45,149 bases of DNA from a cf. Phormidesmis sp. LEGE 11477 (GCF_015207105.1 NZ_JADEXO010000044.1:1-45149); one strand, 5' to 3'; shown: positions 1 through 8,990, numbered from the stretch's first letter. The notes: generated from the letters alone by a model not told the origin. Made by a program: numbers and translations.

Positions 1-101
1 GACCAGCGGTTCTCTGTAATATCCACGAAAGATATGCTTTCCCCCGCTAGAAGTGTTACATTCCGTCATAGCTTATGTAGGATTACTTCCGATTTCGGAC
101 T

Positions 102-1613
102 ATGGCAAAGGATCTACGAGATTTTCTAAAGACAGTCAAAGCACGCGGGCAGCTACGAACTGTCACGGCTCAAGTAGATCCCAATCTAGAAATTGCCGAA
201 ATTTCTAATCGCCTACTACAGGCGGGCGGTCCGGCTGTCTTGTTCCAGAATGTGAAGGGCTCTCCCTACCCGGTCGTGGTTAACTTGCTAGGCACGGTAG
301 AGCGCGTATGCTGGGCGATGGGCATGGAGCATCCCCAAGAGCTAGAAACCTTGGGTAAAAAGCTGGGCATGCTGCAGCAACCGAAGCCCCCGAAGAAGAT
401 CTCTCAAGCGATCGACCTGGGCAAAGTGCTATTCGATGTGGTGAAAGCCAAGCCTTCTCGCGATTGGCTACCAGCCTGTCAGCAGGTAGTAAAGCTAGAT
501 GACAAGGTAGATCTCACGACTATTCCGATGATTCGCCCCTACCCGAAAGATGGCGGCAAGGTGGTGACGCTGGGGCTGGTGATCACCAAAGACTGTGAGA
601 CCGGGGTACCTAATGTCGGGGTGTATCGCCTACAGCTTCAGAGCCAGAACACGATGTCGGTGCAGTGGCTGTCGGTGCGCGGTGGGGCGCGGCACTTACG
701 GAAGGCGGCTGAAAAGGGGAAGAATCTAGAGATTGCGATCGCCATTGGCGTCGATCCCCTGATCATTTTGGCAGCCGCCACTCCCATTCCCGTCGATCTA
801 TCGGAATGGCTATTTGCTGGGCTCTACAGTGGCCGAGGCGTCTCTTTAGCAAAATGCAAAACCGTCGATCTAGAAGTGCCCTCAATGTCAGAGTTCGTTC
901 TCGAAGGCACTATCACGCCAGGTGAAACGGCCACCGACGGTCCTTTTGGCGATCATATGGGCTATTACGGCGGCGTCAACGACAGTGCGCCGCTGATCCG
1001 CTTTCACTGCATGACGCATCGCAAAGCGCCGATCTATCTGACGACATTCAGCGGTCGCCCGCCTAAAGAAGAAGCGATGATGGCGATCGCACTCAACCGC
1101 ATCTACACGCCCATACTCCGACAGCAGGTCACCGAGATTGTTGACTTCTTCCTACCGATGGAAGCACTCAGCTACAAAGCCGCCATTATCTCGATCGACA
1201 AATCCTATCCGGGGCAGGCTCGTCGCGCGGCTATGGCCTTTTGGACTGCCCTACCGCAGTTTACCTACACCAAATTTGTCATCGTCGTCGACAAAGACAT
1301 CAACATCCGCGACCCGCGCCAGGTTGTCTGGGCCGTCACCTCCAAAGTTGACCCCATTCGCGACGTCTTCATCTTGCCCGATAGCCCATTTGACTCATTG
1401 GACTTTGCCAACGAGAGACTGGGCCTCGGTAGCCGTATGGGTATAGATGCCACCACCAAAGTGCCGCCCGAAACCGAGCACGAATGGGGCGAACAGCTAG
1501 AATCTGATCCAAATATGGCAGAGCTAGTCAAGCGACGCTGGCAAGAATATGGACTAGACGATATCAAGCTGGGCGAAGCAGATGCCAATGTGTTTGGCTA
1601 TGATATTCGCTAA
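102..1613 (+). CDS. ubiD: UbiD-family prenylated-FMN decarboxylase
   Basis: This 503-residue protein is a full-length UbiD-family decarboxylase. The family uses prenylated FMN, made by UbiX, to remove the carboxyl group from aromatic or polyprenyl-aromatic acids. In cyanobacteria the homologue acts in plastoquinone synthesis on a 4-hydroxybenzoate derivative. The start MAKDLRDFLKTV is typical. The active-site signature D279-GPFG-D284-HMGYYGG is visible; many relatives have Glu at the first position. No UbiX gene is in the window. The ATG at 102 has no strong Shine-Dalgarno, and the 101 bases before it show nothing clear. A DUF1963 gene follows 71 bases downstream on the same strand but has no evident functional link. 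Family assignment is secure; the exact substrate is inferred. Confidence 0.93.
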   Translation: MAKDLRDFLKTVKARGQLRTVTAQVDPNLEIAEISNRLLQAGGPAVLFQNVKGSPYPVVVNLLGTVERVCWAMGMEHPQELETLGKKLGMLQQPKPPKKISQAIDLGKVLFDVVKAKPSRDWLPACQQVVKLDDKVDLTTIPMIRPYPKDGGKVVTLGLVITKDCETGVPNVGVYRLQLQSQNTMSVQWLSVRGGARHLRKAAEKGKNLEIAIAIGVDPLIILAAATPIPVDLSEWLFAGLYSGRGVSLAKCKTVDLEVPSMSEFVLEGTITPGETATDGPFGDHMGYYGGVNDSAPLIRFHCMTHRKAPIYLTTFSGRPPKEEAMMAIALNRIYTPILRQQVTEIVDFFLPMEALSYKAAIISIDKSYPGQARRAAMAFWTALPQFTYTKFVIVVDKDINIRDPRQVVWAVTSKVDPIRDVFILPDSPFDSLDFANERLGLGSRMGIDATTKVPPETEHEWGEQLESDPNMAELVKRRWQEYGLDDIKLGEADANVFGYDIR

Positions 1614-1684
1614 CGCTGAATCACTATGAAGGTCCTGCTTCCTCACGCTTTCTAACGGTTCAAGCAACTCAAATCGCAATAGAT

Positions 1685-2635
1685 ATGAGAGAACAAGTAC
1701 ATCAGTTTTTACAGCGCACTCGCTTTCATCAGTATGCTTACGAAGTTTCTCAGTTGCTGAGACCTTCTATTCGAATACAGACTCGGCCAGAAGCGAGCGT
1801 AGGTAGTTCTCACTTCGGAGGAGTGCCTACCGTTCCAGCTTCTTTCGATTTTCCTAAGTGGGATACAAGGTGGCACTGGCAGTCTCAACTGCACTACCAC
1901 CTTCTCCAGGAGCAACAGGGATCTACAAAATATCGAAGCGCAGAAATTAATAGAATCCGAAATAGGTTGTCACGCGATACCACTGTTCCTTTGACTTACT
2001 TGGGTCAAATTTATCTTCAAGAGCTTCCTTGCTTACGTGCCGAATGCGGATTGCCAGGGAACGGAGTACTACTGTTCTTCTATGATTTGGTAAATGATCC
2101 AGGTGGATATAAAGCTAGCTCAAAAGGGGCTTGGCGCTGTATTTATCTAGATAACCGCATTGAGCAGCTACAACCAGCTAATAAAGACGACTACGGTGGC
2201 GAATTATTTCCTCACTGTGGTCTTTGCTTCACGGAAGAATGGATGCTAGGTATTCCAGAATTCAAGTTCGAAGAAACAAACCAATACCAAATAGACTGGG
2301 GCGAGCTGACTACAGTCCTCGAAAAGCAGTTTGGTGTAAAGGTTGCTACAGTAGCCTGTGGTGTGGAGCATCGGCTTTTTGGTTATGACGGTCCCATGCA
2401 AGAATCAATGGAACGTATGTGCCAACTGAGATTTCACGGCATAGAGGGTTACTCGAAGCAGTCAGAGCCAATAGAGAGTGGTGTCAAAGACTGGCAGCTG
2501 CTCTTGCAATTAGATAGCGATGTCAGTGTTGATTGGCAGTTTGGAGATAGTGGAAGGCTATACTTTTGGATCAGACAACAAGATCTCCAAAAACACGATT
2601 TTTCCAAAATATGGTTCGAGATGCAGTGTGCATAG
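1685..2635 (+). CDS. DUF1963 (YwqG-like) protein
   Basis: The 316-residue product matches the DUF1963/YwqG family by pattern. It has the N-terminal signature FGGVPTVPASFDFPKW (about residues 43-58), the phrase 'LTYLGQIYLQELP', and 'GVLLFFYD' further on. The family is soluble, found across bacteria, and has no established biochemical role. There is no signal peptide or membrane segment. Local base composition is more AT-rich than in ubiD upstream, which may point to a different history. No good Shine-Dalgarno precedes the ATG at 1685, so the start is a best guess. Confidence 0.8.
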   Translation: MREQVHQFLQRTRFHQYAYEVSQLLRPSIRIQTRPEASVGSSHFGGVPTVPASFDFPKWDTRWHWQSQLHYHLLQEQQGSTKYRSAEINRIRNRLSRDTTVPLTYLGQIYLQELPCLRAECGLPGNGVLLFFYDLVNDPGGYKASSKGAWRCIYLDNRIEQLQPANKDDYGGELFPHCGLCFTEEWMLGIPEFKFEETNQYQIDWGELTTVLEKQFGVKVATVACGVEHRLFGYDGPMQESMERMCQLRFHGIEGYSKQSEPIESGVKDWQLLLQLDSDVSVDWQFGDSGRLYFWIRQQDLQKHDFSKIWFEMQCA

Positions 2636-2730
2636 ATATCGGACAGTCGCGGTCGTTGCGAATGCTACGCTATCTCACGAATCGGTCAGGTTGCAACCTT
2701 TCATAGCGATCATATCGTTCCTTTGCGGAA

Positions 2731-3129
2731 CTAAATGTCTAGCTCGAAGGCCCGAGGATTGCCGCTTTCAAGTAGGACGAGGTTGTTCTTGAGCTGTTTC
2801 CACACTAGACCAGCGCTCAGAAGTACTAGCGGCGCAGCCATCGCGTAAGCAATTTTGGCAGGGAATCCAAAGATACTCATGCCAGAGGCTAAAAAGACGC
2901 AGCTCCCAACACAGATACCTAGAAAAGGAAACTGAAGATCGAAGCCTTGCAGCTTTGAAATCGAACGGGTGGACTTCTTTTTGTACCAGTCGCCAACGGC
3001 CTCTTTTAAGACAGCACCGAAAGCGAGACCGGAAGTGATAGCGATAAGGAGCCCTGCCGCTAGTAAGAAGTAAGGAGGTGTGCCGGGGTAGTACATAGGG
3101 GCGAGAGCTGTTGAAGTTTTTTCTAGCAA
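2731..3129 (-). CDS. Small multi-pass membrane protein, unknown function
   Basis: This is an unrecognised protein of up to 132 residues. Hydrophobic stretches at about residues 18-40, 68-85 and 90-107 suggest three membrane helices. A basic loop (WYKKKSTRS) lies between the first two. The longest reading starts at TTG (3129); an in-frame ATG at 3096 (MYYPGTPPYFLLAAG) is an equally plausible start, and neither has a clear ribosome-binding site. It is convergent with the DUF1963 gene and 143 bases downstream of the ABC1-kinase gene on the same strand. Composition and frame integrity look like a real gene; no function is proposed. Confidence 0.6.
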   Translation of the reverse strand: MLEKTSTALAPMYYPGTPPYFLLAAGLLIAITSGLAFGAVLKEAVGDWYKKKSTRSISKLQGFDLQFPFLGICVGSCVFLASGMSIFGFPAKIAYAMAAPLVLLSAGLVWKQLKNNLVLLESGNPRAFELDI

Positions 3130-3272
3130 CGAATAGCTGCTAATTGTTAACTAATTATAAGGTACGACCGATACCTTAGTTCTAAGGTCTATCAAACATA
3201 GGCAACATAGGTCGCGCTAAGGTTTGATTAAACTGAACGACTCTGACGATTTGCTAAATAGCAGCTCGCCAG

Positions 3273-5030
3273 CTATCGGTTTGTTAGCTGTAGTGCGCCC
3301 GCTATTTCTATAGGCACTAAGGAAACAGCGCGTTCTTTAGAAAAGTCAGCGATCGCATCCCAAGCAGCCCCGAGCAGCCGGTTCGGCTGTAAGTCGTCTT
3401 TGACCAGCAGCCACAGGCGCTGAACTTCTTCGGTATGCAGACGATTGTCTTCTGTTAGGGCTAGCAGAATCTGTTTTCTCAGGTACTGGCCTTCTTCAGT
3501 CATCAGAAACTGAATCCCTAATCCCGCCGTTGGGATAATGTCGAAGCTTTGGTCAGATCGAGCTACCAAAAGCAAATTCTCCAGACGCTGCCACTGGAAC
3601 CTGCCGTCTTTGAACAAAACATCGATCAGGCGACGACGTAATGCAGGTGTTTCAGCGGTTAGCAGTCGACGAGCAACGTAGGGATAGGCAATTTCCAAAA
3701 TCTTAAAATTGGGATCTAGACTCAGGGCTAACCCTTCTTGAGTCACTAGCGAACGAATGATGAGCGCGAACTTAGCTGGGACTCGAAACGGATATTCATA
3801 CATCACCTCTGAAAAGCTATCGGTGACGGATTTGAAGTTAAAGTTGCCAACACTCGCACCGAAGGCATCTTGAAAGACAGCCTCTAACGCCGGGATAAGT
3901 GGACGAACGTCTACATCTGGCATCAAAAAGCCAAGTTTAACGAAATCGTTAGCAAGATCTGCATAGTCACGGTTGATTAGATGGACAACCGAATCGACTA
4001 AGGTTTCTTTGGTAACTTGGTCTAGCTGATCGGTCATGCCGAAATCAATGTAGGCCATCCGACCGTCAGGCGTGGCAAACAGGTTGCCAGGATGAGGATC
4101 GGCGTGGAAAAAACCAAATTCTAGAAGCTGACGTAGACCTGCAGATACGCCAATTTCGACCAAATCGTTCGTGGCTAGGCCAGCAGCCTTAACTCTGTCG
4201 GTATCGGTGAGCTTAAAGCCATTGATCCATTCCATGGTCAGCACATGTGTGCTGCAATAGCGCCAGTAGATAGAAGGGACTTTTACTAGGGGCTCATCTT
4301 GGAAGTTGGCTGCAAACTTCTCGGCATTGCGGCCTTCGTTTAGATAGTCGATTTCTTCAAATAGCTTACTGCCGAATTCGTCTACGATTAGCCTCAGGTC
4401 GTGGCCTAGATTGAGAGGAAGCAGAGGTGCTATCCAGCCAGCGGCCCATCGCAGAATGTAGAGATCCCGGCGGATAATGGGCACCAAGTTTGGTCTTTGG
4501 ACTTTAACCGCGACTTCTTCACCCGTATAAAGACGAGCCTTGTAAACTTGACCCAAGCTCGCCGCTGCAACTGGCTCAGCCGCAAAAAAACTATAGATTT
4601 CTTCGGGCGTACGATCAAAGTCGCGGTAAATAATCTGTCGGGCAATATCGCTAGAGAACGGTGGTAGCTGATCTTGCAGCTTGATCAGCTCTTCTAGAAA
4701 GCTAGGCTTGATTAAGTCAGGACGAGTAGAGAGCGCCTGGCCGACCTTGATGAAAGTAGGCCCCAACTGGGTAAGAATATGGCGCAACCGAACGGCCCGG
4801 CGGTTTTGGTTAATTGCCGTGCGGCCAAGCAGGTGATCAAGAGCGAGGGCGATGCCAAAACTACCCAGCATCCACGATACTGTTAGGGTTCGCCACAGCA
4901 CCACAAGCGGACGCCTTCTGTAGTACCTAGAGATCTCTTGCCAATCGTATCGGCGCTTTGCATAAACGCCAGTGTCCTGCTCAAAACTGTCCCGCTCGAA
5001 ACTATTCTCAGGGGCTGTGAAGTCTGTCAT
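3273..5030 (-). CDS. ABC1/UbiB-family atypical protein kinase
   Basis: The 585-residue product is an ABC1 (AarF/UbiB/ADCK) family protein. Members are atypical kinases or ATPases tied to quinone synthesis, prenyl-lipid metabolism and plastoglobule-like functions; cyanobacterial genomes carry several. Visible motifs in order are the KxGQ box (FIKVGQALSTRPDL), the Ala-rich loop AAASLGQVYKA, the VAVKVQRP lysine, the catalytic segment HADPHPGNL, and the metal-binding IDFGMTDQL. A short hydrophobic stretch near residues 46-64 may anchor it to the membrane. It starts at ATG 5030 and is divergent from the FetB-like gene. The biosynthetic partner is not known; the ubiD gene nearby makes a quinone link tempting but unproven. 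Confidence 0.92.
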   Translation of the reverse strand: MTDFTAPENSFERDSFEQDTGVYAKRRYDWQEISRYYRRRPLVVLWRTLTVSWMLGSFGIALALDHLLGRTAINQNRRAVRLRHILTQLGPTFIKVGQALSTRPDLIKPSFLEELIKLQDQLPPFSSDIARQIIYRDFDRTPEEIYSFFAAEPVAAASLGQVYKARLYTGEEVAVKVQRPNLVPIIRRDLYILRWAAGWIAPLLPLNLGHDLRLIVDEFGSKLFEEIDYLNEGRNAEKFAANFQDEPLVKVPSIYWRYCSTHVLTMEWINGFKLTDTDRVKAAGLATNDLVEIGVSAGLRQLLEFGFFHADPHPGNLFATPDGRMAYIDFGMTDQLDQVTKETLVDSVVHLINRDYADLANDFVKLGFLMPDVDVRPLIPALEAVFQDAFGASVGNFNFKSVTDSFSEVMYEYPFRVPAKFALIIRSLVTQEGLALSLDPNFKILEIAYPYVARRLLTAETPALRRRLIDVLFKDGRFQWQRLENLLLVARSDQSFDIIPTAGLGIQFLMTEEGQYLRKQILLALTEDNRLHTEEVQRLWLLVKDDLQPNRLLGAAWDAIADFSKERAVSLVPIEIAGALQLTNR

Positions 5031-5160
5031 AGTGGCCTTACCGTGGCGCTAGTCAGACCACAGTCTTACTTTATCTTCATCCTAGTATACAAAACTACAA
5101 ATAAGGTCGGCTCAGTAGATAGATTTATTTAATTCTATGTAGCTATAGTTACATATAGTC

Positions 5161-5958
5161 ATGATCACACCTAGCGCAATTGGCATGCTGTGGGCAGTTG
5201 GGCTGATGGCGATCGCCATCGGTCTATCGAGCTGGCAGCGACTGGGCCTAACCCAGACACTGGCGATCGCCACCTTTAGAACGATCGCGCAGCTATTGTT
5301 CATCGGCGTATTTCTTTCGGCGATCTTTGCTAGCCGTCAGCCACTGGCTGTTTTTGCAGTGCTGTTTGTCATGGTTGCGATCGCCTCTGTCGTCGCCCGT
5401 AGCCGCATAGATAAAGAATTACCGAAGTTATTAAAGTGGGTCTGGCTAGCTATTTTTACCAGCGGGCTAGTCACCATGCTGTATGTCACGCTACTGGTGG
5501 TTCAGCTCGATCCTTGGTATGACCCCCGCTATCTAATTCCGCTGTCGGGAATTGTGCTCGGCAACGCGATGACCGCCGCCTCTATTTCTGGCGAGCGACT
5601 GGTCAGCGCTCTCCGAAATAATCGAATAGAAATAGAGACACATCTGAGTCTGGGCGCAACGCCAGCGCAGGCGATCGCCACCTATCGCCGAGCCGCTATC
5701 AAAGCCGGGCTGATTCCGACCATCAACGCCATGATGGTGGTGGGTTTAGTCACCTTGCCAGGTGCCATCACAGGCCAAATATTGGCGGGCGCAGATCCAC
5801 TGGTGGCTGCAATCTATCAAATTCTAATTATGTTTATGCTGGCGCTGGCTAATCTGATTGCAGCGCTGGTAGTGACCTACGGTATTAGTCGACAGTTTTT
5901 TACGCCTGCTATGCAGCTAGTCATCCCGCAAAGCCAGCCTAGAGTGAGGTCAGTCTAA
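5161..5958 (+). CDS. fetB: FetB-like (UPF0014) ABC-type permease
   Basis: The 265-residue, very hydrophobic protein fits the UPF0014/FetB family, the permease of an iron-export ABC transporter in E. coli. About six to seven membrane segments can be drawn. Family landmarks are 'LIPLSGIVLGNAMTAASI' and 'LSLGATPAQAIATYRRAAIKAGLIPTINAMMVVGLVTLPG', the cytoplasmic loop that would contact the ATPase. No FetA-type ATPase gene is adjacent, so the partner must be encoded elsewhere. The gene is convergent with the GST gene, with a single base between the two stop codons. Iron as substrate is carried over from E. coli and is not shown here. Confidence 0.88.
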   Translation: MITPSAIGMLWAVGLMAIAIGLSSWQRLGLTQTLAIATFRTIAQLLFIGVFLSAIFASRQPLAVFAVLFVMVAIASVVARSRIDKELPKLLKWVWLAIFTSGLVTMLYVTLLVVQLDPWYDPRYLIPLSGIVLGNAMTAASISGERLVSALRNNRIEIETHLSLGATPAQAIATYRRAAIKAGLIPTINAMMVVGLVTLPGAITGQILAGADPLVAAIYQILIMFMLALANLIAALVVTYGISRQFFTPAMQLVIPQSQPRVRSV

Positions 5959-5959
5959 A

Positions 5960-6988
5960 TTAGGCTGGTTTAGATTGGGCTGGTTTAGATTGGGCTGGTT
6001 TAGATCGGGCTATGGCGGCTCTTTCATGCGGCTGCTTCAGACTGTCCCATCCTGGCCCAATCGGGACGATGCCACCGGGGTTCAAAGGAAATAGATTGCC
6101 AAAATAATCGCGTTTGACTGCATTGATATCACAGGTCTGGGCGATGCCCGGCAGTTGATAGATGTCTGCTAGGTAGCCGCTGAGCTGTGGATAGTCACTG
6201 ATACGGCGGCGGTTGCACTTGAAGATACCGTGATAGGCCACGTCAAATCGAATCAGTGTCGTGAACAGGCGAACGTCGGCTAGCGTTAGGGCATTGCCAC
6301 ATAGATAGCGGTTAGTCACAAGGATTTCGTCAAGTTCGTCTAGGGTGGCAAATAGTTCGGTGACTGCCTGGTCATAGGCCGCTTGGGTCTGGGCAAAGCC
6401 ACATTTGTAAACGCCGTTATTAACAGTGGCGTAGATCTTTTGGTTTAGGGCGTCGATGTCTTGCTTAAGTGAGTCGGAATAGAGATCTGGGCCGGTAGCA
6501 AGCTCCTCGAATTCACTGTTTAGCAGCTCAATAATTTCGGCGCTTTCATTGTTGACAATAGTGTTAGCAACGCTGTCCCAAAGGACGGGAACGGTGGCGC
6601 GACCCTTGTATCCAGGGCTAGCGCTGCTGTAGAAGTCTGGCAGGCTGCGGCAATCAGCAAAAGGTAGATCGGCGGGCGCATCAAAAAGCCATCTGCCTTC
6701 ATCAGTAGAAGGATAGACAATCGTCAGGGCGATCGCATCTTCTAATCCCTTCAGCGCCCGTGTTACTAGCGTGCGGTGTGCCCACGGACAGCTCATGCCT
6801 ACGATTAGCCGATAGCGCCCCGCTTTTGGAAAGATTTCTCGGCTGCGAAATGAGCTTTCAGGCCGAACATAGTCGCCGCTTTTGCTGCGCGGGGCCATCT
6901 GCGACATCATCGTATGCCACATCGTATTCCACACTAACTTTCCTGTACGGACAATCAATCCCGGCGGCAGGGCAGCTCGTTTAGGCAT
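5960..6988 (-). CDS. Glutathionyl-hydroquinone reductase-like glutathione S-transferase
   Basis: The 342-residue protein belongs to the Xi-class/ECM4-YqjG group of glutathione transferases, which reduce glutathionyl-hydroquinones using a cysteine. The catalytic motif is seen as GMSCPWAHR with C67. An N-terminal thioredoxin-like part precedes the all-helical C-terminal domain (from about residue 180). The start MPKRAALPPGLIVRTG is plausible. The C-terminus ends in a lysine-rich tail made of three KPAQS units encoded by a 15-bp tandem repeat, which is absent from typical family members and probably an unstructured late addition. It is convergent with fetB. The role in quinone detoxification is inferred from the family. 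Confidence 0.88.
   Translation of the reverse strand: MPKRAALPPGLIVRTGKLVWNTMWHTMMSQMAPRSKSGDYVRPESSFRSREIFPKAGRYRLIVGMSCPWAHRTLVTRALKGLEDAIALTIVYPSTDEGRWLFDAPADLPFADCRSLPDFYSSASPGYKGRATVPVLWDSVANTIVNNESAEIIELLNSEFEELATGPDLYSDSLKQDIDALNQKIYATVNNGVYKCGFAQTQAAYDQAVTELFATLDELDEILVTNRYLCGNALTLADVRLFTTLIRFDVAYHGIFKCNRRRISDYPQLSGYLADIYQLPGIAQTCDINAVKRDYFGNLFPLNPGGIVPIGPGWDSLKQPHERAAIARSKPAQSKPAQSKPA
5961..6010. repeat. 15-bp tandem repeat at the 3' end of the GST gene
   Basis: Three near-identical copies of a 15-bp unit (GGCTGGTTTAGATTG on the + strand) encode the repeated KPAQS tail of the GST on the minus strand. The array begins 3 bases after the fetB stop codon, so expansion would lengthen the GST tail without touching fetB. 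Confidence 0.85.
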
Positions 6989-7033
6989 GGGTTTATCCAG
7001 CTAGACCGTAGTCTATTAGGATAAGACGTTTGA

Positions 7034-7087
7034 GAGTGGATTTGTAAGAGTGGATTTGTAAGAGTGGATTTGTAAGAGTGGATTTGA
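7034..7087. repeat. 14-bp intergenic tandem repeat
   Basis: A 14-bp unit (GAGTGGATTTGTAA) is repeated three times and followed by a 12-base partial copy. It lies between the GST start (6988) and the end of the receiver gene (7111), so it is upstream of the GST on the minus strand and could sit in its promoter or leader. Confidence 0.9.
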
Positions 7088-7110
7088 GCCAATCAGGCCG
7101 TTCAAAAAAA

Positions 7111-7485
7111 TTAGGCCGCTTTTCCTGCCAGTAGCGCCTTAACCGTATCTAGCAGCTCTCCTGGTCTGAAAGGTTTAATCACATAGGCATCTGCGCCTTG
7201 CTTAATCCCCCAGTAGCGGTCAAATTCTTCGCCCTTTGACGAGCATAGAACCACCAAAATATTCTCAGTAGCTTCGTTGTTTTTGATCCAGCGGCAGAGT
7301 TCGTAGCCGTTCATATTAGGCATCACCACATCTAGCACGACTAGATCAGGCAGCTCAGCGGCAATTTTGGCTTTAGCTTCAAAACCATCTTGGGCTACAG
7401 AGACAGTCCATCCTGTTTTAGTCAATAGACCAGAGATCATCTCGCGGAGCATAGGGCTATCATCTACGACTAGTACTGAGCTCAT
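7111..7485 (-). CDS. Stand-alone CheY-like response regulator
   Basis: A single receiver domain of 124 residues if started at MSSVLVVDDSP (ATG 7485). The acidic pair D8-D9, phosphoacceptor D52 (VVLDVVMP), the Thr/Ser position (LVVLCSSKG) and the conserved lysine (YVIKPFRP) are all present, so it should be phosphorylatable. No output domain follows. The frame stays open upstream through an ATG at 7515 and a GTG at 7608 that directly follows the stop of the DUF790 gene; no clear Shine-Dalgarno separates these options. I chose the start next to the first beta strand. It lies downstream of the nuclease gene on the same strand and may be cotranscribed. No cognate kinase is adjacent. Confidence 0.85.
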   Translation of the reverse strand: MSSVLVVDDSPMLREMISGLLTKTGWTVSVAQDGFEAKAKIAAELPDLVVLDVVMPNMNGYELCRWIKNNEATENILVVLCSSKGEEFDRYWGIKQGADAYVIKPFRPGELLDTVKALLAGKAA

Positions 7486-7608
7486 AGCTTTAGGAGATTT
7501 AACGGCTGCGTTCATGTAGGTTGCCCCGGCTCTAGTCCGAAAGTGCGTAGAATTTTGGACCAATCGTTGGAAACCAAAGTATGGCGATACTGCCTTAAAG
7601 GTTCCCAC

Positions 7609-8829
7609 CTAAGCTGACTCAAGCGCCGCTAGTACCGACTTTGGCTGCAGCTTATCTTTGAACCAAACAATTTTAGCGGGTGTATTGGTCGTATCCACCC
7701 CTGCTTTTTCTAGATTCAGCCTGTCTGATATGGCCAAGATCAAATTTTTACTCTCAGCCTGACTCACCTGATAAAACTTTTTACGTAAGTATTCTGGTCG
7801 CCAGTAGCCGACAATTTCAAGCAGATAAACCCGACCGTCTGGGTGAACAATGCGAAAGTCTGGAATCATGACGCTGCCCGGAATTGGAATCAGATCAACC
7901 TCTCGCTCTAGCTTCCAATCGGTTTTAGTGGCGGCCCATTTCTCGGCAAAGGCTTGCTCTAGCATGCTATCAAACGGCTTACCGGGTGGGTAGTGGCTGA
8001 CGAGATCGCAGCTATCGCTCAGGCTAAAGCACTTTTCTTGAGCGACTTTGGTGTAGGGGTTTTTCCACTGGAGGGTGGCGGTGAGCTGCCAGCGGGTGAC
8101 GTGGAGTATGGCCGGAATGAGTTTGGCGATATCTACGCCGTAGCGAGTGCTGGGCTTAAACAGGCTGGCAGGGCCGTCGATGGTGATGGTAAAGCCCTGA
8201 TCGGCTTCGCCTTCAATGTAGGTCATCAGGCGAAAAAGCTTGAGATACTTAAACATCAGCTTGTATTCACCTGGATCGTTGCGGTGCAAGTTAATCACCA
8301 TATGGCTGGCTTTGTAGAAGATACCCTGAACCTGAGAAAGGTTGTAGCGGTGAATCAGCGCGGCTACGTCCGGGGCATCGAAGCTGGTGAGAATACGATT
8401 TTCTTTGAGATCGGCGTAGAGTCCTTGCTGAATATGGACAGGTTCAACCGGGCTGTCTAGCTCTGAGCTGAGCTGAGCTGCCAGGGTGGTCAGGTGCTGC
8501 TGGGCGGTAGTGGGCGTGGCGGCGTTGGTAGCCGCTAGGGTGAAGATGCGATCGCGTAATTCACCAGGCTCTAGCGGGCTCACAATCTCAAAGGTGCTAA
8601 AGCTGTTGCGTAAGATGTGGGCTAGCCCTCTTTTGATTCGGTAGTCGGTATCTTCGCCCTCATCGATTTGAAGCTGCTGATCGAGATCGCCTTGTGTTTT
8701 ACCGACGGCGGCTTGAAAGAGATCGATCAGAGCTTGAGCGGTTTTGAGGTTAGCTGGCTTCAGGGCGAGCTTTTTGGGGATGAGCGAGTCGCCGCTATAT
8801 CTTTGAATGAGTAGAGGGGTAGGTAGCGT
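7609..8829 (-). CDS. DUF790 (Bax1-like) nuclease, apparent ACG start
   Basis: The protein matches DUF790, the family of archaeal Bax1, a nuclease that partners the XPB helicase in DNA repair. Features are an all-helical N-terminal part, 'GIFYKAS' and 'LFRLMTYIEG' in the middle, and a C-terminal PD-(D/E)xK-like core (IPDFRI followed by YLLEIVGYWRPEYLRKKF). An ATG/GTG reading would begin only at GTG 8583 and drop the N-terminus. The frame in fact runs open to 8832, and the sequence LPTPLLIQRYSGDSLIPKK looks like the normal family start (MLPT...). The codon where Met is expected is ACG (8827-8829). It has a good Shine-Dalgarno, AGGAGA, 9 bases upstream, and an in-frame TGA at 8833-8835 blocks anything longer. 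With ACG the length is 406 residues, normal for the family. No XPB helicase gene is in the window. Confidence 0.82.
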   Translation of the reverse strand, partial: TLPTPLLIQRYSGDSLIPKKLALKPANLKTAQALIDLFQAAVGKTQGDLDQQLQIDEGEDTDYRIKRGLAHILRNSFSTFEIVSPLEPGELRDRIFTLAATNAATPTTAQQHLTTLAAQLSSELDSPVEPVHIQQGLYADLKENRILTSFDAPDVAALIHRYNLSQVQGIFYKASHMVINLHRNDPGEYKLMFKYLKLFRLMTYIEGEADQGFTITIDGPASLFKPSTRYGVDIAKLIPAILHVTRWQLTATLQWKNPYTKVAQEKCFSLSDSCDLVSHYPPGKPFDSMLEQAFAEKWAATKTDWKLEREVDLIPIPGSVMIPDFRIVHPDGRVYLLEIVGYWRPEYLRKKFYQVSQAESKNLILAISDRLNLEKAGVDTTNTPAKIVWFKDKLQPKSVLAALESA

Positions 8830-8935
8830 GGTTCAACTTCTCCTGACTAATTCACACTCGTGCGTCTACACGCCTGGCCGATGCGTTATCAGACGAATGC
8901 GTCCAATGGGCGTGTTTTTACGGGATTGTCTTACT

Positions 8936-8941
8936 TATAAT
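8936..8941 (+). promoter_or_regulatory. Probable -10 box of mutS2
   Basis: A perfect TATAAT lies 50 bases before the mutS2 start codon, in the short space between the divergent DUF790 gene and mutS2. No good -35 hexamer is seen at 16-18 bases upstream, so the promoter call rests on the -10 box and position only. Confidence 0.4.
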
Positions 8942-8990
8942 AAAGAACGCATCGACCTTTATCCTTTGATTCTCTCTTATCGCCTCTCCC

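Noticed and set aside
2688-2699. 12-bp palindrome AGGTTGCAACCT
   Set aside because: It lies between two convergent gene ends and is short enough to occur by chance; no T tract or regulator suggests a role.
7993-8460. 155-codon + strand frame inside the DUF790 gene
   Set aside because: It is antisense to a well-supported conserved protein and has no family resemblance or ribosome-binding site.
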